A DNA stretch of 64,000 nt from Pyropia yezoensis (taxonomy: Eukaryota; Rhodophyta; Bangiophyceae; Bangiales; Bangiaceae). Of the stretch, positions 40,950-50,482 are shown piece by piece (within the stretch, counting starts at the first letter, position 1; each line of letters opens with the position of its first letter). The DNA is taken from contig CM020620.1 of assembly GCA_009829735.1 (NCBI GenBank), positions 20,930,020-20,994,019 on the forward strand, written 5' to 3'. A program made the translations under genes and the position numbers. Under the pieces are notes generated by a model that was not told where the DNA came from, did not search any database, and saw only the letters and a program-made list of their open reading frames with translations.

Positions 40950-42810
40950 GCTCGGCAGCTCGCCGGCGTCGCCGACCCTCCGCCGTAATCGGGGGTCGGC
41001 CCTGCCCTCTCGCCTGCCGGGGGGCAGGGTGTACACCAAGGCAAGCACGCGCCGCCGGCCGGACTCGCGGGCAAGGCGGCACGCCAGGCGAGTACAACAA
41101 GCGGACGACGCGGCGGCAGCAGCCGCCCCTTACGCAACGCTGTTCAACTCGCTCGCGGCATGGGCGGCGATGGGCGCCGCCTACTGGGTGCTGCGGACGA
41201 TCCGCTTTGGCTTCCAGGTACCTTGGGAGCGGACGCCCCCACCGACGAGATCGGCGGGTTATCCCATGCCTGCCGTGGAGGCGCTGTGGTGCGGAACGGA
41301 GGTGGACGCCTGGGTGGCCGCCGGCTACGTCACAAGGCTGTCGCAAGCGGCCGGGGCGGGCTCCCCGTGGGTGTCCCCGTCGTTCGTGGTCTACGGAAGC
41401 AAGCCGCGGCTGGTGATCGACCTACGGCGCATAAACGCGCACATCAAAAAGCGGATCTTTCACTACCAGCGGCTTCCCGCCTTCCTGTCAACGTTGGTGC
41501 CCGACGACCACCTAACGTCCTGGGACGTCAAGGACGCCTTCTACCACGTAAGGATCTACCCAGCACACCGCAAGTACTTCCGGTTCATCGTAAACGGCGT
41601 CGTCTACGAGCCACGGGTGCTCCCCTTGGGCATGCGCCTGAGCCCTTGGGTATGGACCAAGAGGATGCGGCCGGTCGTCGCCGCGCTACGCTTGCAAGGC
41701 TTTCGCCTCATTGCGTACGTCGACGACTTCGCGGCGACGGGCCGGCGGTCGGTGCCGTCGACCAAGGCCGACGCCACCCGGGGCCGCGCCGAGATCCTCA
41801 AGTGCTTCGAGAGGTTGGGCGTCCAGGTACACCCACGCAAGGGCGAGGTGGTCGGCACCCGTCAGCTCCCCCTCCTCGGGTTCCTGGTGGACACGACGAG
41901 ACAGCTGGTTCTCCTTCCCGCGACACGCCTCAACAAGTTGATGGGCCAGGCCAAGGCGCTGCTGTCGGAGGCAGCCAGGCGCTCTCGTCCAGTCAACTCC
42001 AAGCGCTTGCAGCAGTTTTCAGGGCTGGCCGTGTCGTGCTACCTTGCCATCCCGTCGGCGCGGTTCTACCTGCGCCGCCTGTACGACGCGCACTGCACCA
42101 ACGGCCGCGACTCGACCCTGTCCCACGGCGCAGTACGGGATCTCAAGTGGTTCTCCCACCTCGGTACCGAGCCCGGCATAGGCCGGGCCATGTGGCCGAC
42201 AACGCTGGGAACGCTGACGACAGACGCCTCCCCATACGGGTGGGGCGGCCATTGGCAACACCTGCTGCCCGCGGCGGGCTTCTTCACGGCCGCGGAGCGC
42301 AACCTCCACATCAATATCAAGGAGGTGGCCGCGGTTCGCTTCTGCTTGCTGGCGTTCGGCGCCCAGCTCCTCGGAGCGGAAGGCCTGCTACAGCTGCGGG
42401 TCGACAGCCGAGTGGCGATGCACGTCATCAACGGCTTCTCCAGCCGGTCGCCCGCCCTGATGACCGAGCTGCGCAAGCTGCACGCAGTCGCCAAGCTCTA
42501 CCACGTGGCGCTACGGGCCGCGTGGCTACCGTCGGTGGCCAATGTTTGGGCCGACAGCCTCTCCCGCCAGTCGGACAAGGACGACTGGCGCCTTACGCCG
42601 GCGATGTTCGACCTGCTCCAGCAGCGGTACGGCTGCCATACGGTGGACCGGTTCGCGACGCCCCTGAACGCCGTATGTCAGCGCTTCAACTCAAGGGCGT
42701 ACGTGGCCGGCTCCGAGGCCGTCGACGCTTTCTCGGTGAGATGGGCGGGGGAAAACAACTGGATCAACCCGCCCTTCAGCCAAGCATCGCGCGTCCTGAA
42801 CAAGGTCTAA
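40855..42810 (+). CDS. YR retroelement RT-RNase H with methylase-like end
   Basis: Up to 651 residues from the ATG at 40855; an ATG at 41170 is an alternative nearer the conserved part. Reverse transcriptase motifs: WVSPSFVVYGSKPRLVIDLR, LTSWDVKDAFYHVRI, VLPLGMRLSPWVWTK and the catalytic LIAYVDDFAATG. RNase H: LTTDASPYGWGGHW, HINIKEVAAVRFCL, WADSLSRQ. It then enters the segment found in DIRS-like elements as an adenine-methylase-like domain (HTVDRFATPLNAVC, ENNWINPPFSQASRVL, with NPPF as the catalytic-type motif). A TAA at 42808-42810 stops the frame 11 codons after the NPPF motif. The same frame continues beyond the stop with conserved-looking sequence (VLLPVWTAQEWWAPAV), suggesting a nonsense mutation. 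Confidence 0.9.
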   Translation: MPPSATGTGTQTASAPKMASCPAGGVPTGAPELGSSPASPTLRRNRGSALPSRLPGGRVYTKASTRRRPDSRARRHARRVQQADDAAAAAAPYATLFNSLAAWAAMGAAYWVLRTIRFGFQVPWERTPPPTRSAGYPMPAVEALWCGTEVDAWVAAGYVTRLSQAAGAGSPWVSPSFVVYGSKPRLVIDLRRINAHIKKRIFHYQRLPAFLSTLVPDDHLTSWDVKDAFYHVRIYPAHRKYFRFIVNGVVYEPRVLPLGMRLSPWVWTKRMRPVVAALRLQGFRLIAYVDDFAATGRRSVPSTKADATRGRAEILKCFERLGVQVHPRKGEVVGTRQLPLLGFLVDTTRQLVLLPATRLNKLMGQAKALLSEAARRSRPVNSKRLQQFSGLAVSCYLAIPSARFYLRRLYDAHCTNGRDSTLSHGAVRDLKWFSHLGTEPGIGRAMWPTTLGTLTTDASPYGWGGHWQHLLPAAGFFTAAERNLHINIKEVAAVRFCLLAFGAQLLGAEGLLQLRVDSRVAMHVINGFSSRSPALMTELRKLHAVAKLYHVALRAAWLPSVANVWADSLSRQSDKDDWRLTPAMFDLLQQRYGCHTVDRFATPLNAVCQRFNSRAYVAGSEAVDAFSVRWAGENNWINPPFSQASRVLNKV

Positions 42811-42860
42811 AACGAGGCGGCCACGGCAACGGTGCTGCTGCCGGTGTGGACGGCACAAGA

Positions 42861-44099
42861 ATGGTGGGCCCCAGCCGTGGCACGCGCGCAGGAGGCCTAC
42901 CTGTTGCCACGCACGGCGGGCCTCTTTGCGTGCGGCCACGGCGCCCGACCAGCGCGCCATCCCCGCTGGCGAATCGCAGTTTTCCGCTTCGTAAGCGGTG
43001 GCAAGACAGCGGCGCAGCAGCACAAGCACCGCGCGGCGGCAGCGCGCGCCGAGTGGCGGCGTCGGCGGCATGGCGGGCGGACGCCGCGGCGCGGAGGCGC
43101 CGCGACCAGCGGCACGCTTTGGCGGGTGCCGAACCCCGCGGCGGCGCTGACGCCGCTGCCGCCCGCTCGCTTCGAAACTGGAGCATCGTCGACCCCACCG
43201 CATCTACGTACGACGGCGGGTGGAACCGGTTCAAGGACTACTGCTCTGCCCACGGCCGGCGGTCCCTGCCCGCGTCCACCGCGACGGTGACGGCCTTTCT
43301 CGGCCACTGCTGGCGGCAGGGCACCTTGGTTGCGAGCTCCCTCAAGCCCGTGCTGGCGGCCATACGCAAGCGCCACCTAGCGGCTGGGCTCGTCAACCCC
43401 TGCGACCACGAGGCCGTCCGTGAGGCCAAGAGCGGCTACCGGCGCGCGGGCCTGGCCCTACGGCCCGTGACAACTACGGTCCGCACGCCGCTGCCATCGC
43501 ACGCGGCCTGGAAGCTGGCGCGCCTGGCGTCGACGTCACCACCCCCCCTCCGGCGGCGATTGACGGCTCTTGTGATGCAGTTCTGGTGGATGCGACGCGC
43601 CAAGGACATCACCCGGCTCACCCTCGAGGACGTCGACCCCCGCCCGGACGGCTCTGTCTCGTACAAGATCCTGCACCACAAGACAGCGGCACGCAAGGGG
43701 CTCATCACCCGCACCATGCCGGCCGGTGTCGACGGCGTCGCCGACCTACCCTACGTGCTCATCTCACGACTCGTGCGCGAGCGCCGCGCGGCCGGCTACG
43801 CGGCGGCTTCCCGGCTCTTCACCGCCTGCGAGGCGCGCGCCGCCTCCGGCTTGCTGACCAAGTGGCTGCGCGACGGCCTCGCGCGCGTGGCGGTCACGCC
43901 CGGGGTGGGCACCTGCTACACGTCGCACTCCCTCAGGTCGGGCGGCGCAACCTCGGCTAACGCAGCCGGCGTCACCCGTGGCGCTATTGCGGAGCTGAGC
44001 GCGACAACGGAGCGGACACTGGCCGAGAGCTACATCTCCGCGCTGACCGTCCCCTCTCGCTTTGATTGGTTTTTCTTCGCCCGCCTACTCCCTGCTTAA
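42861..44099 (+). CDS. Tyrosine recombinase of YR retroelement
   Basis: Open frame from the ATG at 42861 to the stop at 44099 (412 residues). The first 100 residues are Arg/Ala-rich and may partly overlap the end of the methylase-like region in another frame. The N-terminal core-binding domain starts about 43180 (TYDGGWNRFKDYCSAHGRRS). The catalytic domain shows the Arg in FWWMRRAKDITRLTLEDV, the His-x-x-Arg box in YTSHSLRSGGATSANAAG and a candidate nucleophile Tyr in TLAESYISALTV. These enzymes insert a circular DNA copy by strand exchange without target duplication. The frame differs from that of RT, so it is a separate ORF or is reached by frameshifting. Confidence 0.88.
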   Translation: MVGPSRGTRAGGLPVATHGGPLCVRPRRPTSAPSPLANRSFPLRKRWQDSGAAAQAPRGGSARRVAASAAWRADAAARRRRDQRHALAGAEPRGGADAAAARSLRNWSIVDPTASTYDGGWNRFKDYCSAHGRRSLPASTATVTAFLGHCWRQGTLVASSLKPVLAAIRKRHLAAGLVNPCDHEAVREAKSGYRRAGLALRPVTTTVRTPLPSHAAWKLARLASTSPPPLRRRLTALVMQFWWMRRAKDITRLTLEDVDPRPDGSVSYKILHHKTAARKGLITRTMPAGVDGVADLPYVLISRLVRERRAAGYAAASRLFTACEARAASGLLTKWLRDGLARVAVTPGVGTCYTSHSLRSGGATSANAAGVTRGAIAELSATTERTLAESYISALTVPSRFDWFFFARLLPA

Positions 44100-44128
44100 C
44101 AGGGCAAGCGGGCGTACTCCATCTAGTT

Positions 44129-44162
44129 TGGCATACGCGGGCTCCCTTGCATTGGTAACCCC
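44129..44162 (+). repeat. YR retroelement repeat B1
   Basis: 34 bp starting TGGCATACGCGGGCTCCC, identical to 44617-44650. Confidence 0.85.
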
Positions 44163-44459
44163 TCCGTATCTGTTTGTCCGCCGGTTATTGACCACCGGGC
44201 GTCGACTTGGAGGGGTAGCGCGAAAAGACATAGGACGAGGATTGGGTCGGGTAAGCCCGACCCAAGCGAGGAGTTAGGCAACGGGGCCGGATCCCGCCGT
44301 GATCATTTTACGGCGGCACCAGCTGTCTCGAACAGCAGCCCGCGCCGTAGCCACACGGCCGGGTAGATCGGATCCACCCCCAGCGCTGGCCATAAGACGA
44401 CGCCGCCCGCGTCTGTCCGATGGGTCCCCCTGCTCCACACGTCCGCTGTTTTTCCGCCT
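44157..44459 (+). repeat. YR retroelement repeat A2
   Basis: 303-bp copy of A1. Its first six bases overlap the end of B1. Confidence 0.9.
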
Positions 44460-44616
44460 CCCACCTTCCCACCCTGGGACACGGGATACCGCGCTATGCA
44501 CGAACCATTGTTTTTCAACCTAGAACGTTCTACTTCTGGGTTGGTTTTCTTGATTTCTGGACTTATTCCGGAGTTTTTATTGGTCTGCAACTCACCTATT
44601 AAACGGAAACGTCACA

Positions 44617-44650
44617 TGGCATACGCGGGCTCCCTTGCATTGGTAACCCC
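44617..44650 (+). repeat. YR retroelement repeat B2
   Basis: Identical 34-bp copy of B1. It is separated from the end of A2 by 157 bp of unique sequence (44460-44616). Confidence 0.8.
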
Positions 44651-45409
44651 GATATCTGGGTTGGCCTTGTCGTAGAGCAGGGTGGGGGGTGAATCCTCTC
44701 TCCCCGTGGATCGAGTCAACCCTCCCGCCGCGTGTGTGGCCGCGTCCCCCCACCCCTCCCCCAGCCTGTACTCTTCCGACCGCCTGCTCAGCCATCCGTG
44801 CACCCCCCAGTTCTCCGCCTGCCCTCCCCCCATCCCCACGAACGGAACATCATGCACACGCGCGCCTTGCACCGAGCGGCCGCCGTCCCTCCGCGTCACC
44901 CGCACTCCCGTGCACACACACACGCACGCACGCACGCGCAATCCGCGCGCGCTCGCCCTTTGCCGCAGAGGGAGCCTCGTCACCCCCCCCCCCTTGCCCC
45001 CACCGCCGGGCCCGCGCCGCGGCCATGGCGGCGAGCGAGCTGTCCATGGTTTCCCCAAACTCTGCCGCCCGGAGCGGTGGTGGCGTCGCTCGCGTCGACA
45101 GCGTCGTCGCTGAAAAGAAGGGGAGGCTCGCCGAGGCGCCCGCAGAGACCTGTGCGTCGTCAAGCACCGGGTCTCGGAGCATTCCCACCGCCGCCCGTTC
45201 CGTCGTCACCAGGTGGATGGCCGTCGCGATAAACGCCGCATGGGCGGCGGTCGCGGCGGACGCTTCGTCCCGCCGGGCTTCGACGACGGTGACGGTGGTG
45301 ATGACTGAGGTGCTGGCCGCCGCCGAGCGGAAAGCGCCGTGCGCGGTGACCATCTCGTCCGCCCCACTGCACCGCCGGCGCCGGAGACACCACAACTCCC
45401 AGCACCCGG

Positions 45410-45444
<35 letters not shown>

Positions 45445-45854
45445 TGCCGCCGCTCTCTCCACCAGTGCCAGGGCCACCGCCGGCGCCACCGCCGGCGCCA
45501 CCACCGTTGCAGGCGACGGGGCCACCACCGTTCCTATCGCCCAGCCCACCCCCGCTGCCAGCGCCGACGCCGCCACCGCAGAGCGCGCCGCCGCCGCCAC
45601 CGCAGAGCGCGCCGCCGCCGCCACCGTCGCTAGGGCCAGCGTCGCCACCGCCGCCAGCACAAGCGCCAGCGCCACCGCCGGCTCCGCCCCCGCCACCGCC
45701 GACGTACTTATGCAAATACGTGGAGTAATTATCAATGATTGTGCGTCAGCGTGACAACAAGCGTGACCAGGTCGTACACGTACTGTACATATGTAAATTT
45801 AGGATCTTGGCTATTGATCCAGCACACGTCCCTCCTTTGATCAAAGCGAGCGCA
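44651..45854. other. Low-complexity intergenic DNA with Pro/Gly-coding repeats
   Basis: Contains a CA/CG-rich microsatellite near 44915-44940 and CCG/CCA repeats at 45405-45700, including a tandem CAGAGCGCGCCGCCGCC unit near 45579-45620. The plus frame 45339-45728 reads as a proline-rich (extensin-like) protein and the minus frames as poly-Gly or poly-Ala. None has a globular domain. No gene is called. Confidence 0.5.
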
Positions 45855-47228
45855 TCAGACCGCGCCCTCTGCCCCCAGGGGCTCCTCCTCCTGCGGGGCT
45901 ACGAGGTGCCGCCAGCCCCCCCCGCGACCCTCCCCCACCTTGCTGACCTCCCCCCCAGCCGCCCCCCCCCCCGGGGCGGCCGCCACCTCGGCGAGCCACC
46001 CCGTAAAGGCGGGAAAGAAGGGCGGCGACCGCCAGCCCGCCTTGTGCCCCCGCCCGGGCGTTGGCACCAGCGCCACGGGCACCCCCCCGGCGCGCGCCGC
46101 CGCCCGCAGCCGCAGCGCGTGCGCGTAGGGCATGACCGGGTCGGCGGGGTTGTGCAGCAGCAGCAGCGGGCACGTCAGCGCCCCCCCCCCGGCAGCGGCG
46201 GCACCCCCCGCCGCGGCCGCGCCCCCCCCACCGCCGCCCTGGCGCCCGCCGCCGCCGCCGCCACCGCCGGCGGCCAGGACCGCCTCATTGTCCAGCCGAT
46301 CCACAATCCGAGACCGCACCGCCCGCCACAGGCCCGGCACCGCGCGGATGGGGGCGGTGGCCGGGTGCGCCGCCGCCGCGTCGGGGAGGCACGTCCACGC
46401 CGCCGACAGGACGAGCCCCGCGGGGGGGACCGCCGTCGCCGCGGCGAGCGCCACCGAGCCCCCTGCCGAGTGGCCATACACCACCAGCCGCGACCGCGCC
46501 GCGGCGGCGGCGGCAGGCGCCACCGTCACAGCAGGCGAGGGAGAGGAAGGGGAGGAGGGGGGGGGGGGGGGGGGCGGCGGCGACACGCCCGACGCTGCCG
46601 CCGCCGTCGCCGGGCGGGGCTCCCCGGCGAGGCGGGCGGCGAGCCACGCCGCCGCCGCCGCCCCGTCCTCCCGCAGCGTCGCCTCGGTGGGGCCCCCCGG
46701 CCACCGGTCCGTGTCGCCGTACCCCCGGGGGTCCAACGCGAGGACGTGGACGCCCGCCCCCGCGGCAACGTCGCGGGCAAAGGCGGCCCTGCCACCGGGG
46801 GTGCCCCGGCTGCCCCCGTGGCCATGGCAGTAGAGCACCGCGGGGCGGCCGTCGCTGGCGAGGCGCCCGTCGAGGTGGGCGTCGAGCGCTGCGGCGGCGG
46901 CGGCGGCGGCGGCTGCGTCGCCGGAGACGGCGGCGGCGGCGGCGGGCGGGGCAGGTGGGGGTGGCGGCGCCGGCGGCCCCCCGGGGGGGGGCACGTGCCA
47001 CCCCCGCAGCAGCGCGGCGCCGCCGGCGGTGGGGATGGCCACCGGGCGGGCGGTGGGGAGGCCCATGCGGGCGGGCGCGTGGATGGGCACCACCCACGTG
47101 GGCGGCGACAGGGGGAAGAGGAGGAACAGCCGCTGCACGCGGGGGATGGTGGCAAAGGCGCCGACGGCGGTGGCCGCCGCGGCGGCCAACACGGCGCAGA
47201 CGACCAGGAGGACCGCCCACCAGGGCAT
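45855..47228 (-). CDS. Membrane-anchored alpha/beta hydrolase (ABHD12/13-like)
   Basis: 457 residues from the ATG at 47228, chosen because it immediately precedes a strong N-terminal membrane anchor (MPWWAVLLVVCAVLAAAAA); the frame runs further upstream only as low-complexity sequence. The alpha/beta-hydrolase elements appear in order. The oxyanion/strand-3 motif is LYCHGHGGSRG near residue 135. The nucleophile elbow is VVYGHSAGGSVAL near 253 (GxSxG). The acid is in LLLLHNPADPVMPY near 362 and the catalytic His in GRGHKAGW near 394. Gly/Ala/Pro low-complexity inserts separate them, typical of this genome. The topology and motifs resemble ABHD12/ABHD13-type lipases or thioesterases of the secretory pathway. 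Substrate is not known. No intron is needed. It is transcribed away from the BolA-like gene. Confidence 0.82.
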   Translation of the reverse strand: MPWWAVLLVVCAVLAAAAATAVGAFATIPRVQRLFLLFPLSPPTWVVPIHAPARMGLPTARPVAIPTAGGAALLRGWHVPPPGGPPAPPPPPAPPAAAAAVSGDAAAAAAAAAALDAHLDGRLASDGRPAVLYCHGHGGSRGTPGGRAAFARDVAAGAGVHVLALDPRGYGDTDRWPGGPTEATLREDGAAAAAWLAARLAGEPRPATAAAASGVSPPPPPPPPSSPSSPSPAVTVAPAAAAAARSRLVVYGHSAGGSVALAAATAVPPAGLVLSAAWTCLPDAAAAHPATAPIRAVPGLWRAVRSRIVDRLDNEAVLAAGGGGGGGGRQGGGGGGAAAAGGAAAAGGGALTCPLLLLHNPADPVMPYAHALRLRAAARAGGVPVALVPTPGRGHKAGWRSPPFFPAFTGWLAEVAAAPGGGAAGGEVSKVGEGRGGGWRHLVAPQEEEPLGAEGAV

Positions 47229-48173
47229 TGTGGTGAATGGGGGGGGGGGGGGGGAAACCCCAGGGAAGGATCGGGTAAGAGGCAGACGCGCCGACCACAG
47301 GGGCGGTTCCAAGGTGGGAGCTCATACAGACAGGGGCGGTTCCGTGGTGGCAGTTCATACACACCGGGGGGGGGTGGCAGGAGAAGGGAATGATGGGCAA
47401 AGAGGGTGGGGAGGGTGGGGTGAGCGGGTGGGCCAGGCTTTAGTAGCGGGGGGGGGGCGACCTGAAGCGCTCGAGATGGCCAAAGCGGGTGGGGATGGTA
47501 GGGGACGACTGCCGGCCCGCGATGCGGCCAGCATGCATTGCACACTGGCGGGGACGGCAGGGGCCACCCCACCGCCCCCCCTACACAGACGGCGTGGCAT
47601 GCGCGGCGCCATACGTGCCATGGCGTGCCCGTAGGGTGACTGCGCGCATGATGGACGGATTGGGCGGGGCCGCACGCACCGTTCCCGGTCGTCTCTCCCT
47701 TTCTCGCTTCTTTTTTTGGTGGCAGCCGGGCAGAGCCGCGGCGGATTTTGGCTGGCAGACCACTCGGCGCCGAGCGAGAGACTTTGATCCCTGAGCGCGG
47801 TGGGGAGCGGCCGGCCGACCGTCGTCGGCACACGCTCCCTCCCCTCCCGCCCGGCGCGGCGGTGCTTCGAAAGACCACGCCCCTCCGCCCCCCCCCCCCC
47901 GCCCCTCAACGTCAAGCCGACAACCCCCCCCCCCCCCCCCTCCCCCCCCGCCTCCTCTCTACCCCCTATCCCTCCTCATCCTTGTTGCGCGCTCCTCCAC
48001 CAGCCGCCCCTCTCCCCTGCATCCGCAGGCTCTCCCCAGCGGTCGCCGCCTCCGCCTCTGCTTGCAGCGGCAGCTGCCGCCGCCGCCGCCGCCTCTGTTG
48101 GAACCCCCCCGCCCCACTCCCCCACCGCATCCTACTTTCTCGCTCCTTGCCCTCCCCCCTCTCCGGGCGTGGT
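47229..48173. promoter_or_regulatory. Shared intergenic region of divergent hydrolase and BolA genes
   Basis: The two start codons face away from each other across 945 bp, so promoters for both should lie here. The sequence has G/C homopolymers and a less GC-biased patch around 47640-47780. No TATA box or specific site is convincing. Confidence 0.5.
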
Positions 48174-49519
48174 ATGCGCCGGTGGGTGGCGACGATGGCC
48201 ACCGCGGCGGGGGGGGGCGGGTCGGCACCGACGTCGGCGTCGGCGGCGGCGGCGGCGGCGGCAGCGTCGACCGTCTACTATGACCGGATTCTGCGCAAGG
48301 TAGGAAGAGGGAGGAAGGGGGGGGGGGGGGGGGGGGTGTGTGGAGGGGTGGAGAGGGGCTGCGTGAAGGACGTGGAGAGCGGGGTGGGGCCGTTGGTTGT
48401 GTGCCGGGGGGAGGAGACGGGGAGCGTCCGGGCGAGACAGGAGGTGGGGTAAGGGGCGGGGGCCCGCGGCAGCCCCGCGCCGCCGCCGCGGGTGGTGAGC
48501 GGCCTGCCTGACGCCGCGCCGCTCTCTCTTTTGTTCCCTTCTCGTTCGCTCCTCTTGTTTCTTTCTTCTTGCCCTGCGCGCGACGCGCGTCCGCCTGCCC
48601 CTCCCCCCCCCCCCCCCTTCCCCCCCCTCTCCCCCCATCCACCGTTGGCCGCGCGCCGGCCCGGGCCGGCGGTGCCCCCCCCGCGCAGGTCACCGCTGCC
48701 CTGTCCCCGTCGGCTGTGGAGCTGGTGGACGAGTCGGCCGACCACGCGGGGCACGCGGGCAACCCGGGCACGGGGGAGACCCACTTTCGGTACGCCCCGC
48801 GCACGCCGGGCAGCAGCAGGGCGTCAGTGGGGGTGGGGGGTGGGGGGGTGGGAGGCAGGGGGGGGGGGAACTGCAGCGTGTGCGCACCCGCGCACCCGCG
48901 GCGGCCGTTGGATGGGGGGGAGAGAAGGGGGGGGTGGTGGGGGGGGGGGGCGCACAACCCCGGCCGCCTCGGATGGTGGCGCCTGTTTTTGGGGGGATGG
49001 GCGTGGGCGGGTTGGAGGACGTGGCCGCCGCCGCCGTGTCCCTCCTGCAGGGTAGGGGGGGGAGGTGCTGACGATGGCCGGGGGGGGCGCGTGCCCTCCC
49101 GCGGCGGGCACGGTGCGCCGCCGCCCTCCCCCCCCGCCTGTCCATTGGAGCATACCCACTGACGCGGCACCCGTGGTGAGGCTGTGTGGGGCCCTGGGGC
49201 GTGGTGGTGTGCTTGGCGGCGGCGGCGCCCGCTCCGCCTCCCGCTCCTCTGCTTTTTTTCCTCCCCCCCCCCCACGCCTCTTGCCCCCCCCGCCCCCCGC
49301 TCTTCTCCCGCCGCCCGCTGCGCACACAGCCTGAGCGTCACGTCCGACGCCTTCACGGGCGTCTCCCGCGTCGGCCGCCACCGCCGCGTCTACGCGCTGC
49401 TGTCAGAGGAGCTCGCCGAGCGCGTCCACGCCCTCTCCGTCACCACCCGCACGCCGGCAGAGGCGGCCGCGGCCGCCGCCGTCGCCGCTGCCGCCGCCCG
49501 CAACGGCGGCGGCAGTTGA
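48174..49519 (+). CDS. BOLA: BolA-like protein, three exons
   Basis: Exons 48174-48299, 48689-48789 and 49330-49519, with GT-AG introns of 389 and 540 bp. They join to a 138-residue protein that no single open frame shows. The BolA domain is complete: YDRILRKVTAALSPSAVEL, then DESADHAGHAG, GETHF at the second junction, FTGVSRVGRHRRVYALL, and VHALSVTTRTPAEA. The second intron splits an Arg codon between GETHF and LSV. The N-terminus (Ala/Thr/Ser-rich) may be an organelle transit peptide; an alternative ATG lies at 48195. BolA proteins act with monothiol glutaredoxins in iron-sulphur cluster handling in mitochondria, plastids or cytosol. The Ala-rich C-terminal tail is low complexity. Confidence 0.92.
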
Positions 49520-49735
49520 CAGGTGGCGGGCGGGGGCGCACGGGGTGGGTGGTGGGTAGGTAGAATAGAAATTGGCGGGGAGCGCGTCGCCAGCGTGCCC
49601 CGCCCCCCCGACGCGGGCGTCGGGTGGCTGGCGTGCGCTCCCCTCGTGTGTCATCTTCTCTCCTCTGGCTGCCCCCCCCCCCCCCCCCCCCCCCCCTTCC
49701 TTCCCCCCACGGCCCCCCGCGCCCCCCCCTCGCAG

Positions 49736-50482
49736 TTACCACAACTCGAGCTGCTGGCTCAGCCGGAAGCTCACCCCACACGCCGTTGCCACAAACGCCA
49801 CCCCCCCCAGGGCGGCGGCGACCACCCCCCCCACGCCGAGCGTCAAAAACCAGCGGCGGTAAAAGCGGAGGACGACCCGCCCGCAGCCGCGGCGGAAGGT
49901 GTCGTTGAACTTTGGCGCCCCGTCCACCCCCGCCGCGCACACGGTCGCGCAGCGGGCGTTGCGGTCGGGGTCCCCCCGGCGGAGGCAGTCCCGGTCGTCA
50001 AAGCCGTCGCACCGGAAGCGCGCCTGCGTGGCGCAGGGGAGCGTCGACACCCCCGCCGCCACCGTGGCCGTCCACGCGTCCCGGGCGGCGGCCGCAAACG
50101 CCGACGACGCGACCGACGCAGACGGCGGGACGGCGGCGCCGGCGCCGACCAGCAGGCCCACCGTGCCGGCGGTGGCGCAGGCGCCAATGGCAGCGGCAAC
50201 GAGCGCGAGGAAGAGGCCCTTAAAGGCCGAGCCCAGCCGGTCCGACCGGAAGGCACACCAGATGAGGGCAGACGCGAGCACCAGCGCCCCGCCGCCGGCC
50301 ATGCCCGCCACGGGGGCCGACAGGAGGGTACCGTAGGAGGAGGCGTCCCAGTCAAAGGCAAAGAGGGAGCCCGTCTCGGATACGTGCGTGTAGGCCGACA
50401 CGCCAACTGCCACGACGCCGCCCAGCAGGAGGCATACAAAGGCGACCCACTGGAAGGGCAGCCGCCCAGAGCACAGGTCACA
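49736..50482 (-). CDS. Tetraspanin-like four-TM protein, 5' exon not found
   Basis: The minus-strand exon ends at the stop at 49736 and begins at an acceptor (GCGCACAG) before 50482. The 248 residues show four hydrophobic spans: WVAFVCLLLGGVVAVGVSAY, VAGMAGGGALVLASALIW, GLFLALVAAAIGACATAGTV and FLTLGVGGVVAAALGGVAF. A loop of about 85 residues between spans 3 and 4 contains six Cys (for example CDGFDDRDC). Two short-tailed ends and a Cys-rich second loop match tetraspanin-like topology, though the canonical CCG motif is absent. The exon opens with CDLCSGRLPFQW, so at least one upstream exon with the start codon should lie to the right; I could not identify it in the low-complexity DNA beyond 50490. 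It is convergent with the BolA-like gene, 216 bp apart. Confidence 0.65.
   Translation of the reverse strand, partial: CDLCSGRLPFQWVAFVCLLLGGVVAVGVSAYTHVSETGSLFAFDWDASSYGTLLSAPVAGMAGGGALVLASALIWCAFRSDRLGSAFKGLFLALVAAAIGACATAGTVGLLVGAGAAVPPSASVASSAFAAAARDAWTATVAAGVSTLPCATQARFRCDGFDDRDCLRRGDPDRNARCATVCAAGVDGAPKFNDTFRRGCGRVVLRFYRRWFLTLGVGGVVAAALGGVAFVATACGVSFRLSQQLELW

Larger units (their letters stand above)
39435..44650 (+). mobile_element. Tyrosine-recombinase retroelement (DIRS/Ngaro-like)
   Basis: A 303-bp repeat (A1) at 39435-39737 recurs as A2 at 44157-44459. A 34-bp repeat (B) occurs at 44129-44162, overlapping the start of A2, and again at 44617-44650. This A1-ORFs-B1-A2-B2 order is the split direct repeat layout of YR retroelements. 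Inside are a gag-like ORF, RT-RNase H with a methylase-like end, and a tyrosine recombinase in place of a DDE integrase. It starts 86 bp after the gypsy 3' LTR. Confidence 0.9.

Noticed and set aside
44850..45395. Minus-strand 181-codon frame with mixed composition
   Set aside because: Somewhat protein-like, but the plus strand is equally open and no motif or start context decides.
45339..45728. Proline-rich extensin-like ORF
   Set aside because: No signal peptide and pure low complexity; both strands read as simple repeats, so coding status cannot be judged.
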